In this document: positions 23,656 to 35,390 of the stretch, one piece after another
Layout: every line of letters begins with the position of its first letter
Position numbering within the stretch: the first letter of the stretch is position 1
Assembly: GCA_029783825.1 (NCBI GenBank)
Contig: JAREIK010011334.1
Span: 1 to 64,000, forward strand
Direction: 5' to 3'
DNA from: Sapria himalayana
Taxonomy: Eukaryota > Streptophyta > Magnoliopsida > Malpighiales > Rafflesiaceae
Length of the DNA stretch: 64,000 nucleotides
Made by a program: the position numbers and the translations under genes
Notes under the pieces: generated by a model
The model's database searches: none
What the model saw: only the letters and a program-made list of their open reading frames with translations
Told to the model about the DNA's origin: nothing

Positions 23656-25390
23656 TTTTTCCATATACATTAAGGATAGTGTTGAAAATAATGTCAAAAA
23701 TATATTTCCAATATGTATTACATCTAAGTTATGATGAATTAAATTGGACTTCCAATAGGGCAAGTCCCAAAATATACTTCAATTCCTCCAGCCAAATAAT
23801 TTGCCTATTGGTCCATTACTTCTAGTAGTTTCTTTTTCAGTTATCTTCTTTAAACCCAAACTGTGAATCTCTGTCATAATATCATCTTTTGAATAAACTG
23901 CCGGTGCAACTATCATCACAGTTTTATTTTTTCGAAATGTAGTTCTATTTCTTCGAAAAGGATGATTCGTAGGTAGAAACTTATGATGGTTATCAAACCA
24001 TGACTATTTACCACTAAATTTGAGGGTAAATGCATCAAAATTTGTCATGCAATACTTGCATTCAAATCATCTTGCAGTACTCTAGCTAGACAACATTGAA
24101 TATGCAGGAAAGTCACTTACCATCCATATAAGTGTTGCCCGCATAATGAAATTTTGCTTCTTTGAGATGTCATATGTATTCATGCCAACATCCCATATAT
24201 GATATTACTCTAAATAAGAGGCTTAAGAAAACATCTAGCATCTCTTTTAGATTTTTTGTCCCTGAAACCAATATTGACAAAAACATATATTGCTCCTTCA
24301 GACACAACCACGAAGGCAAGTTATAAGGTGTCACCACCACTGATCATGTTGAATACTATTGTCCAGATTGCCTAAATGACTGAAATCAATCAATGTAGAG
24401 AACCAAACTCACATTTCGACTTTTAGCCGCAAAATCTTGATGTATATATTTAAAATGATTACAAGCAGGTGAATCTGTTGGATGACGCATTACCCCTTCT
24501 TCAACCACATGCTTAGAATGCCACCTCATATCATTTACTATAGCATTTGATGCATATAGTATTTGTAATCAAGGAATTAATGGAAAATAATACATCTTCT
24601 TAAAGACAACCTTCAATTATCGTCGCATTTCTACAACACTAGGTGCCTTCCTAAATTGAAAATGATCACAAAACATTCAGCTAATTAAATCACTATCACC
24701 ACCCCGATATAACATGCATCCATTTAAACAACAATCAATTCTTTCCACTGGTAGACCCATTCCTCATAGTAACTTTTTAGTGTTGTAAAAGTTGTTAGTG
24801 GTCAAATTATTATCCGGAACATTTTCTTTCATCAGTTCTGTCACATGATCAAATAATTTTTCAGACATATGCTTTTCTAACTTAATGCTCATTAGTCGAG
24901 CCACAAATGACAATTGCGAATGTATTTTACAACTAGGCCACATCTCTTTATCTACAGCTTTAAGTATTTCATAAAATTTTTAGCTTTAGGATTAGGTGGT
25001 TCATCCATATAATCCGTATTGAAGTCAGCACCAGCAACTTCTATGATCATTCTATGAAATGCGTTTAATGATTCTTCACCACAAGCAAATGATTCAATGC
25101 CTTCATTTTGGTCAATATTTAGAGCCATTGTACTTTCCCCATGATAAATCCAAACAAAATATTTTGGCTTAAAGCCATATTTAGCCAAATGATATCTTAT
25201 AGTGTTTGCATCACAAAAAGGGATATTCTAAACACTTGCGATGATTATATGGACATTTAATTTTTTCTTCATCCTTCAATCTCGATTGACTACATGCAAA
25301 ATTGATGAAAGTTTCAAGCCTAGTCAAAAAATCTTGATTAAAAAATCCATTAAAAACCCATCTATACATACACTGATGTTCTGAGCTCAT
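23655..25390 (-). pseudogene. CACTA transposase, tnp2 family (B2 copy), broken
   Basis: The start ATG (complement of 25388-25390) gives MSSEHQCMYRWVFNGFFNQD, then FACSQSRLKDEEKIKCPYNH, the Transpos_assoc domain. A 1-base insertion follows near KCLEYPF. The frame from 25188 resumes with MAKYGFKPKYFVWIYHGEST and NEGIESFACGEESLNAFHRM. Further tnp2 blocks continue leftwards in shifting frames (MRWHSKHVVEEGVMRHPTDS near 24500, NHPFRRNRTTFRK near 23960). Similarity to B1 is high across the region, but the disabling changes are different. A polypurine tract and the 540-bp AT repeat lie upstream, as in B1. Confidence 0.85.
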
Positions 25391-25679
25391 TTTGCCATGT
25401 TTTATTTACAAAAAATAATGTCTAATCATTATTTTAAATAAAACATTCAATTACTTTAAAATATACAAATAATTAAATAAAATTACTTACAAATGAATAT
25501 TTAAAAATTAAATATTGTGAATATCGAGGCAATACGTTTGCAAAATCTACATTAAAAGATAAAGCAATTTTTAGCACGATAAAGATTAATAGATATCACA
25601 ATTACACTAGATAAAGGGTGCAAAATGTGATAATGCACAAGAAAGAAAAACAAAAAAAAAGACATTTAATGTTTGAAGG

Positions 25680-25878
25680 AGGAGAGGGAGGAGGGAGAGA
25701 GAGAGAGAGAGATATAAGGTGGGGAAAGAGAAAGGGGTAGAGAAATGGGGAGACGGGGGAGAGAGAGAGAGAGGAGAGAGAGAAGGAGGGAGAGAGAGAG
25801 AGAGAGGAGAGAAAGAGAAGGAGGGAGATAGAGGGGAGAGAAATGGTGAAAGGTAGAGAGAGGGAAATATAGAGATGA

Positions 25879-25924
<46 letters not shown>

Positions 25925-26110
25925 AAAGTGAGAGACATGGAGAGAGAGGGAGGGAGAGTGAGAGACATGGAGAGAGAGAGAAAGAGAAAACAACCAAGAA
26001 AGGAGAGCAAAAAAGAAAATAACAACATAGAGAGTGTGTGACACATAAAGAAAAAAGGAATAGAGAGACTGGAAGAATTAGAGAGGGAGAGAGAGACACA
26101 GAGAGTGTAG
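25680..26110 (-). repeat. Polypyrimidine tract 5' of the B2 transposase (polypurine on +)
   Basis: GAGAGA, GGGAGGGAGA and GAGACATGGAGAGAGAG runs on +, the mirror of the CT-rich tract at 9640-9955. A GAGACATGGAGAGAGAGGGA unit occurs twice. It is longer than the B1 copy. Ser/Leu-rich open frames here are translations of CT repeats. Confidence 0.7.
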
Positions 26111-26389
26111 TGTTAGAATGAAAAATTATATAGAAGAAAATGTAATTTCTTCTGTATAAACCTATCAAATATTACATTTTTTGTCATACATAAGTTCATA
26201 TTTGAGCGTGAGGCCTAAGGGCTGAGATTAGGTAAGAGTACGACCCTTATTTGTATTATACCATATATGAGCATGATCAACGGACACTCTCATGCTACGT
26301 GCTTACATATTGTTGATATTATATCTTTTGCCATTTAATTTTAAATTAGTTCTCCAAATTAATATTATCTCATATGTAATTATATGTTA

Positions 26390-28200
26390 GGATACATATA
26401 GTAAATGTATTTATAAATAGTTACATATAGTTAAACATATAATTATATATAGATATATGCATACAAGTAGTTATAAGTAAATATAAATAAATGTATACAA
26501 AGTTATAAACAATAATATAGATTTACACATATGTATACATAATTAAAAATAAAGGTATAGTTATTATATAGAGTGATTTATAGTATAAAAATATTTATAT
26601 ATAGTTCTACACATATAGTTAAAATTGTGTTGCATGTTTTTATAAATATTGTTACATGTAGTTATACATATAGTTACATGTATAGTTAAACTTATATTTA
26701 TACATGTATGTATATATATTTTATCATATAATTTCATATATTTTTACATATAGTTATGTATAGGTATAGATATATTAAAATATATTTTTATACTAATATA
26801 TAAAAATGTATATTAAATAAATGTTAATTAAATATTAAAATATAGTTATGTATAAAGTTTTTATAGTTATACATATAGTATGATAGAATTATTTATAGTT
26901 ATATGTTAGTATACATATAATATATATAGTTATAAAAAATTATATATCGTTATATATATATATATATATATATTCATACTACTAATTAAATTTAGTTATG
27001 CATAAATATATACAATGTTATAAACAAATATATATATTTACATATATGTATACATATATGTATAAATAGTTAAAAATATAGTTATATTTATTTATATAAA
27101 GTTATATTTATTTTTTACCAATATTTTTATATAGTTATACACATATAATTAAATATGATGTTGTATGTTATTATGCATGTAATTATAAATATAGTTACAT
27201 GTGATTATACATATAGTTACACGTATAGTTAAACTTATATTTATACATGTATATATTTGTTCATATAATTTCATATATTTATACAATAGATATGTATAGG
27301 TATGGATATACTAAAATATATTTTTTATACTAATATATAAAAAATATGTTAAATATATGTTATTAATTATATATTTAAATATAGGTTATACATTAATAAT
27401 AAAATTATGTATAGTTATATGTTATTTTACATATAATATATATAGTTATAAAAAACTATATATTGTTAAACATTTAGTATATATTATATATATATTCATA
27501 TGAGTAGTTATATTTAGTTATACATAAATATATACAAAGTTATAAACAAGCATATAGATTTACATATATGTGTATATATATATGTATACATATATGTATA
27601 AATAGTTAAAAATATAGTTATATTTAATTATATAAAGTTTTATTTAGTTTTAAAAATATTTATATATAGTTATACACATATATTTAAACAAAATGTTGTA
27701 TGTTGTTATACATGAAATTATAAATATAGTTACACGTGGTTATACATTTAGTTACACATATAGTTAAACTTATATTTATACATGTAGGTATATATATTTA
27801 TTTATAAATTTTATATATCTATACCTATAGTTATGTATAGGTATAGATATAGTAAAATACAATTTTGAATACTAATATATAGAATTGTATATTAAATGTA
27901 TGTTGTAAATTATATATTTAAATATAGTAATGTATAAAGTTTTTATAGTAATACATATAATAAGATACAATTATTTATAGTTATATGTTATTATACATAT
28001 AGTATATATAACTATACATATTTTAATATAGTTAAACATATAGTTATATATAGATATTCATACAAATAATTATACAAATATTTAAAGTTATAAATAAATA
28101 ATTAGATTTACATATATGTATACATACTTACAAATATAGTTATATTTAATTATATAGTCTGGTATATAGTTATACAATTATTTATATATAGTCATACAAA
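26390..28200 (-). repeat. AT-rich tandem repeat of about 540 bp (B2 copy, three units)
   Basis: Minus-strand version of the repeat at 8480-9360. The landmark GTTACATGTAGTTATACATA (as GTTACAYGTGGTTATACAT in other copies) begins at 26651, 27194 and 27729, periods 543 and 535 bp. No gene is present. Confidence 0.7.
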
Positions 28201-30840
28201 TTCAACAAATATCTAAAATATGGTCATCAATTATGTTTATAGAGAGTGAGAGAAGAAATACTATATTTCTACAATTTTCCACATGAGCATGAAGTTACTT
28301 TGAATGTCCATTTACTACAACTTCTATAGCAAAGAGATGTTCTGCTAAAGAATCATAAATTTCTTCCATATATCTGCATGTCCATATATATATATATATA
28401 TATTCAGGAAAAAAATGAAGATTAATACATGAAAATAAAAAAAAAGATGATATAAAAAAATAATACTCAAGAATAATAATAGATAACTAAAACTCTTGCC
28501 TTTACTTAATGAATAAAAATGATTGATGAAACTTTTCATATCGAGTATTCCCATAAAAAATAAACCAACTAAATAAAAAAATAAAAACTCACAATAATAT
28601 AATATTAAGAATAAAAATTATAAAATGACATTATCATTTATAAAATAATATAAAAGTTCACATATAAATACAAAAGAAACTATAAATACTATTAATCTAT
28701 ATGAATCATCTCATCCTAGTATCTCAAATAAAAAAAATATAAAAATACAATATAATTCTAAATAGTTTTGAAATTTTTATTTTTATTTACAACTTATTAA
28801 TATTCTTTATAATTTATTTTGCTGTATTTTTTACTATTATTTTTATTATATTGATATGATGTTTTTGAAATTATAATAATTTATATTTTTTTAAGATATG
28901 AAATAATATTTAATAATATAAGTTCCGGACTAAAAAATAATTAGTAAATATGTTTATATCATATTAAACTATAAAAGAATACTCACATAAAAGAGTACTA
29001 ACATATATTCGCTAGTACTATAAATTAATGTTTCATTAATGATACATACATTTTTATAGTACTTCTCATATTTTCTTATATTCTTTATTACTATTTATTA
29101 CAAGATACATCTGCCATAAATTTTGTGAAACATGAAACTTAGATTCAAGCTTGTAGGTTACAAATAATAGTTATGGTACTCAACTAATAACTACAACGTT
29201 CAACTAGCAATTACTACTCATATTTATTAGATTTTTAAATTATTTAAAATAAATATATTGCAGCTAGGAAAAATTACCATGTGTTAAAAGATGATGTTAT
29301 TAACATGACGAGATAAAGGGTGTCCTAACAAATGTTGTCGTAAATAGAATACTCTTGTATGGCATGAAATTCATCAACATTACAGAGATACATAAATTCT
29401 TCATAATCCACAGTTGTTAATGGTATAAATTATAGTAATATATATTTGGTAGAAGTTGAATTGTAAAGTAATAATAAACTACATTGTTATCGCTAAAATC
29501 ATAAATTGAAGTTGATAAAATATTTTGGTTGAAAAAAATATATTGTATTGCATGACATTGTAGGGATTATAAACATTAAAAATTTCTAAATATTTTTAAT
29601 AGTTTTATATCCTCTATATAAATCAAAAATGTTATAGATTTAAAATATTATACTTTTTTTATCTGCCTACCCTTCTTCAAAACTCAACTCAAATTTATTA
29701 TTTGGCTCGTATAAAAGCTATGAGGCTTCATGATTAGAATAGATAAAATTCACGTCCCAACATTTGAACAACATGATAAATGATAGCACCATGGAAAACG
29801 TATCTAACATCTACGAGGATCGGACTCATATTTTCAGTGTTAGAGTATTTATCATCTTTTTCTGATCAGTCTACCATGTTGTTGGTTCGGATTATTAGTA
29901 CCATGCTATATGTTTTTAAAACATTATTCTTGATAGTAATTATGTACAAAAAAGTTTGGTTCATATATTTTATACTATCTTAGCTTAAGTGTCCATGACA
30001 CATTGCTATATGTTGATCTTATTATATCAGTATGAAATCATTATTTAAATATTAATAAACTTTATTAAACAAGTCCACTCATCACTAACACAAGAGAGAT
30101 CACAAGGAATCACACACAACGCGACATCTATTGAAGCAATATTGAAATTATTAGAAATATACGTATTTTATTTCAAGAAACATAAATATGAAGTTATTAT
30201 GTTTGAGATAAATTTTGAGATAAATTTAATTTACAAAATGTTAGATACATGGTAAATATAAATCTTTACACACACACACACACACCATGATAATCTTTGT
30301 TAAAGATGAGTGCAACCATACTAATATAAATGAATCATGTAGGAAAGTGACAATAAAGTCAATGAAAAAATTAATAAGAATATTTATTTTTATATCATAT
30401 GTTTACTTACAAGCTTATAACATGCTTACTTGCATGAATATCATGTGTTAGTATGTATGATTGCCATGTCTTGGCTTATATGAGTGATAAGCATTGATTA
30501 TGTGCTTACTATGTGTTCTCATGCATTAATGCTAAGTGCTTGAAAGTGTGCTTGTTATAGGATGATGTGTATACCTACCAAGGATTGACTTGACAAGTGA
30601 AAGCTGTGTTGGCTTACTAATTGTTGCATCAAAAATTTTAAAACTTGGAATCTTGCCTATAAATAAAAGTGATTTGGGATTCCTAGCACACACAACACAT
30701 ATCATGAGAATATTTTAAAAGTGAATTGATAAACTCTTGCTAAATTATTTTCAATTACATGTGTGAATATTATTGAGTTTTCTAGAAGATGGTAGAATAG
30801 TTCAAACTGGTTCAATCGAGTATAATTAGTTTAATTTAAT
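28200..30840. other. AT-rich non-coding stretch of B2
   Basis: No recognisable gene on either strand. A 67-codon frame at 29780-29983 has no family features. A short CA run (about 30270-30286) and a segment of near-normal composition at 30420-30720 are present, the latter without any coding signature that I recognise. Confidence 0.5.
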
Positions 30841-30845
30841 TCGAC

Positions 30846-31024
30846 ATGCTAAACTTTTATTTATTTATTTATTTTATTTATTTATTTTATTTATTTTATT
30901 TATTTTATTTTTTATTTTATTTATTTTATTTATTTTATTTATTTATTTATTTTATATTATTTATTTTATTTGTTTTATTTATTTTTATTTTTTTATTATT
31001 TATTTTATTTATTATTTTATTTTA

Positions 31025-31055
<31 letters not shown>

Positions 31056-31476
31056 TTTTATTATTTTATTTATTTATTATTTATATTTATTATTTTATAT
31101 TTTATTTATTATTTATTTTATTTATTTTATTATTTTATTTATTTATTTATTTTATTTTTTTATTATTTTATTTATTTATATTTATTTATTTATTATTTAT
31201 TATTTATTTATTTATTATTTTATTTATTTTATTTTTATTATTTATTTATTTTATTATTTATTATTTATTATTTTATTTATTTATTTTATTATTTTATTTA
31301 TTTTATTTATTTTATTTATTTTATTTATTTTATTTTTATTTTATTTATTTTTATTTTATTTATTTATTTTATTATTTTATTTATTTTATTTATTTATTTA
31401 TTTTATTTATTTATTATTTTTTATTTTATTATTTTATTTATTTATTTATTTTATTTATTATATTTTATTTTTGAAT
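30846..31476. repeat. (TTTA)n / (TTTTA)n simple repeat array
   Basis: About 630 bp composed almost only of TTTA and TTTTA units with occasional T-run slippage. Two long open frames (Tyr/Leu/Ile/Phe only) are artefacts of the repeat lacking stops in those frames. Confidence 0.95.
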
Positions 31477-31497
31477 TCAATCATTACTCATTCTTAA

Positions 31498-31720
31498 ATA
31501 TTCTTTGTAGATATCAAGTCGGATACCTAAGTATGTATACTAGTTATGTATAAAATACACATGCATATTGATTTATACTATTTTTGTAGATATCAAGTCG
31601 ACATACCTAAGTATGTATACTAGTTATGTATAAAATACACATGCATATTAAAGTATACTATTTTTGTAGATATCAAGTCGGCTAACCAAAGTATATATAC
31701 TTTTTATATATTGTTTTTGT
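31498..31720 (+). repeat. Tandem repeat of about 80 bp, two and a half units
   Basis: The unit contains TGTAGATATCAAGTCG, CTAAGTATGTATACTAGTTA and AAAATACACATGCATATT. ATATCAAGTCG begins at 31511, 31590 and 31670, giving periods of 79-80 bp. It directly follows the TTTA array. Confidence 0.85.
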
Positions 31721-33246
31721 ATAGGGTCACCATCAAATCCACACAATGACAATGTATTATATCACAAATACATGAAGCATGTATATGAATAAGTTTATAT
31801 ACGAAATCCAAGCATACCATGATGATTAAAGAAGAAATTTGGAAACAAATAAAAAACAGAATAAAAATGCTTCTCTTTGATTAAGCAATCCAAGATAATC
31901 TATGAAGAATAACTGTATAAACGTACCTCAAATAAATAACAAATTAAATCTTATACCTCAAATTAATTTTTATTGAATCGGCATCAAGAGATAGATGGCG
32001 GAATGGAGAGAAATTCGGTTCTGTTAGAGATGCGTCGAAGTCGAGAGAGAAAATATATATTTTAGGAAAATATTTATATTTTTAATTATTAAAATATATA
32101 ATATAATATATACTCATTAATTTTATTTACTATCAAAATTTGTTCAACAAAATTAATGTGTGTGTACCAAGGTACAAATGAAAAATAAATACCTTAAAAT
32201 TTATTATTATAATATTAATTAAATAATAAATATATAAAAATAAAAAAAATATGTTTTGCCTTAAAAAAATATGTTTTGCCTTAAAAAATATCAAATAGGT
32301 ACAAAATTAATAAACTCTATATAATAATTTTGAAAAAAGTTATAAAATACTATTAATATTAAAAAATATATAAAAATTTATATTTTATGGTAATAAATTT
32401 TTAAGAATTCATATTAATTTTTGCGAAGATAATATGAAATAATTTTAAATGCATAAAATTTCATATTATTTGATATCATTAATAATTTTTAAAATTCAAT
32501 AAATTACTTAAAGTGAGAAGATAATTAAAATAAGTTATATTTATTTTAATAAAAACTTAATGTTAAAAGCTAATAGTAAAAATATTACTCAATTGTTAAA
32601 TTTGTATAAATTTTTGTAAGAGCAAACATCTATGTATTTATTTATAAATATTAATTTATTTTCTTTTAACTTTATTAAAAAAATTATAATTTTATTATAT
32701 TTCAAGATTTTCTAATTTTGTATTATTTATTTATTAAAAGGTTTCTATAATAATACAATTTTTTTATTTATAATAATATTAATTTTTACTAGTTTATCCA
32801 TCAATTCAGATAATTTTGATAATATTTTTTATTTTATTATACAATGAATAACTTTATATTTATATTAGTAGAAATTTTAATATATGTTAATTTAATTTTT
32901 AAAATATAGCAAAAAATTATTATACTTATTGAAGTTATTATTTAATGTTACTTTAATACAAAATTTTAAGTTTCTTAACTTAAAATTTTAGAAATTTTTT
33001 TGTAAAATATTATAAAAAATTAATACATCATAAAAATAGTTAATTTAGTCATTATTAATATATATAATTGTTTTTTGTATTTTGATAATTTTTAAATTAT
33101 TTATTTATAATATAATTTTTTATGATTTTACGAGGAGGGGGTGTGTTTCAAGGATTGCTCATCTATAGACCAATAACATACATTAAAAAAACAAAATTAA
33201 ATAAAATTTTAAAATAAATAATAAATAAAAAAATTATATAATTAAA
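31721..33246. other. AT-rich non-coding DNA
   Basis: No gene is seen. It includes a directly repeated AAAAAAATATGTTTTGCCTT at about 32245-32285 and a short GC-richer block at 31980-32050. Otherwise it is near-featureless A/T sequence. Confidence 0.5.
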
Positions 33247-34303
33247 TTTATGGCTCGGAAAATACTATCGCTAAATCCGTAGCAAAATTACGGATTTTAT
33301 AATCTAGGGAAAATTCATCGCTATATTATGGATTTTATTAGCTCAAGAAAATCCGCCGCTAAATCCGTTGCTAAATTACAAATTTTATTAACTAGGGAAA
33401 TTCTATCGCTAAATCCGTCACAAAATTAAGGATTTTATTTTCTAGTGAAATTCCGTCGCTAAATCTATCACTAATTTTTGGATTTTATTAGCTAGGGATA
33501 TTCGCTCATTAAATCCGTAGCTAAAATATAGATTTTATTAGCAAGGAAAAATCTGTCGTTAAATACATCGCTAAATCAATGGTTTTATTAGCAAGGGAAA
33601 ATACATTGCTAAATCTATCGTTAAATCAAGGATTTATTAGTAAGGGAAAACATGTCGCTAAATCCATCGCTTAATCAATGATTTTATTAGCAATTAAAAA
33701 TCCATCGCTAAATTCATCGCTAAATCAAGGATTTTATTAGCAAGAAAAAATCTATTGCTAAATCAAAGATTTTATTAGTAAGGGAAAATTCATAGCTAAA
33801 TCTATCGCTAAATCAAAGATTTTATTAGTAAGGAAAAATCTGTCACTAATTTTAGGCTTTTATTAGCTAGGGAAAATCCGTCGCTAAACCTATCGTTAAA
33901 TCAAGTATTTTATTAGATAGGAAAATTTCGTCACTAAATCCGTCGCTAATTTCAGGCTTTTATTAGCGAGTGATATTTCGTCACAAAATTCATCGCTAAA
34001 ATCCCGCTACTCTTGAGCAGAAGTTACGAAATTTCTATCACCAATTTCGTCGCTAAACTCCAGCTTTTCTTGAGCAGAATTTACGAAATTTTTCCGTAGC
34101 TAATCCATCACTAATTCCTCCACTTTTGTTTAGCAGAAGTTTTGAAAAGTTTTCCCTCGCTAACCATCGCTAATACGTTGCTATTTTTTTTTCAAAAAAG
34201 AAATCATCTATCCATTGTTATTCCCTAGCTAATTCATTGCAATTTAGCTAGGGATTGATCCCTAGCTAAAATTCCCTAGCTAAATCGATATTTTCTTGTA
34301 GTG
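33247..34303 (-). repeat. 5' terminus and subterminal repeat array of B2
   Basis: About 1 kb of roughly 50-bp units such as GGATTTTATTAGCTAGGGAA and ATCCGTCGCTAAATC, with motif variants in every copy. It finishes CCCTAGCTAAAT...TTTTCTTGTAGTG at 34303. In En/Spm-type elements such clustered subterminal motifs bind the TNPA-class protein. The array is far longer than the matching region at 1406-1560 or 18370-18530. Confidence 0.75.
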
Positions 34304-34985
34304 GACCATAATTAATGACCAAAAATTTTTGGTCGGAAATTAGACAATAAAGTGGTTATCGAATATATCAACAACCATTTTATGATCTATCACTATAATT
34401 GGTCTGTACCATAATTTTTCAAATTTTTTATAACTTTGTACTTATCAACCAAATATATAGGTCGGCATTTACTAACCAAGTCATTACTAATTTAGAGATC
34501 CTAAGAGGATCATCGAAGAAAAATACTCCAGACCAAATTCTCGATCAATTACCTACCATATATCTCCGACCAAATATATTTGGTCGAGAATATGATCTGT
34601 AAATTAGGATGGAATTTGCGTAAAATATTCCCAAAAGATTACCAACCATTTAAGGACCAAAAATTCATAAGCATTAAAAAATATTCTATATAGTGGTTAT
34701 CCAATATATTATAAGGTTGTAATTATTGACCAAATTACCGACCGAAATATTCGGTCGGTAATTACAGACCATTTCACGACCCCATTATCAACCATAACTC
34801 TCGACCAAATATTTTTGGTCGAAAATTGGTCAGTAAATTAGGATAGAAATAGCTAATAAAAATTTCCGATTAATTACCGACCATTTAACGACCAAAAATA
34901 TATTGGACTTCCGGATAATTATAGATTTTTTTCTCACCGACCTTTTACTGATCATAATTTTGTTCGATAATTCATTATTTTAATT
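34304..34985 (+). repeat. Element A left subterminal repeats, resumed after the nested insert
   Basis: Many copies of GACCAAA(T)ATTTTTGGTCGG and ACCGACC in both orientations, continuous in character with 1272-1405. A 67-codon frame at 34399-34602 lies wholly in these repeats and is not a gene. Confidence 0.75.
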
Positions 34986-35390
34986 TTTTGATTTGAAAAT
35001 CATTTGATAAGTCATTTGGCCCAAATTCCTTGCAAATCCATTGATTTTATGATTCAAACCCTACTATAAGCACGAAAATGCAAAAAAAAATTGATATTTC
35101 TTCGGAATCCATGTAAGTTTTCTTTGTCTTTCCTTCAAATTGCTTATACACATCTCCATCTCTTTGAATTTATATAGATTTTTGGAATTTCATTTTTTAG
35201 TATATTCGGGTATTAGGTATTATTTTCTCCTAATTTTTTAATTTTTGCTTCGATTACATTTAACCTAACATTAATTTGACTCGACACAATTAATTAAAAT
35301 AAATTTTTCATTTTTAAAATTTGTTCATCTAAGGTTTATATTTTTAGGTTTTTAGTGATTTTGATTTCAATTGCATTATGTATGCATCCG
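34986..35390. promoter_or_regulatory. Possible 5' leader region of element A
   Basis: Moderately AT-rich DNA between the subterminal repeats and the AT tandem repeat. It has C/T-rich patches (TTTGTCTTTCCTTCAAATTG near 35125) and TATATAGAT-like boxes. By position it could carry the promoter or first exon of the transposase transcript. No specific element can be demonstrated. Confidence 0.25.

Larger units (their letters stand above)
1406..34303. mobile_element. Composite nested CACTA insertion (B1 + B2) inside element A
   Basis: The left terminus TACTACAAGAAAAATCCC (first base C to T) and the right terminus, ending TTTTCTTGTAGTG at 34303, are inverted and of a different family from element A. 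Both are followed inward by GCTAGGG/CGCTAAAT repeats. Between them lie two copies of the same transposase cassette in opposite orientation (+ at 10242-15918, - at 25390-19822). A third, worn terminus at 18530 divides the block. Flanking triplets CAT and GAC do not match. ACCAT does occur on both sides (1401-1405 and 34305-34309), offset by one base on the right. Whether this was one composite insertion or successive ones cannot be settled by eye. Confidence 0.7.
18531..34303 (-). mobile_element. CACTA element B2 (reverse copy), 3' end truncated at the B1 terminus
   Basis: On the minus strand this runs from an intact CACTACAAGAAAATATCG terminus at 34303 through about 1 kb of GCTAAAT subterminal repeats. 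Next come AT-rich DNA, a tandem repeat of about 540 bp (26390-28200), a polypurine/polypyrimidine tract and the transposase cassette (25390-19822). It ends with one gene-proximal trinucleotide module (19490-18531). The expected distal module and terminus are missing because module 5 begins directly after the B1 end at 18530. The B2 order matches the B1 gene half, including the join between gene 3' end and module. Confidence 0.65.

Noticed and set aside
25602..26168. 188-codon Ser/Leu/Pro-rich frame on the minus strand, and its counterpart at 9639-9965
   Set aside because: Polypyrimidine repeat translated; three frames are open at once and the sequence is repeat-driven.
30846..31553. 235-codon frame of Phe, Leu, Tyr and Ile
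   Set aside because: It is the TTTA/TTTTA simple repeat, with a second overlapping frame equally open.
33247..34303. Regularly spaced repeats resembling a CRISPR array
   Set aside because: Units vary in every copy, spacers are not unique sequence, and the array ends in a CACTA terminus in a plant nuclear context.
34399..34602. 67-codon frame on the plus strand
   Set aside because: It lies entirely in GACCAAA/TTGGTCGG subterminal repeats of element A.
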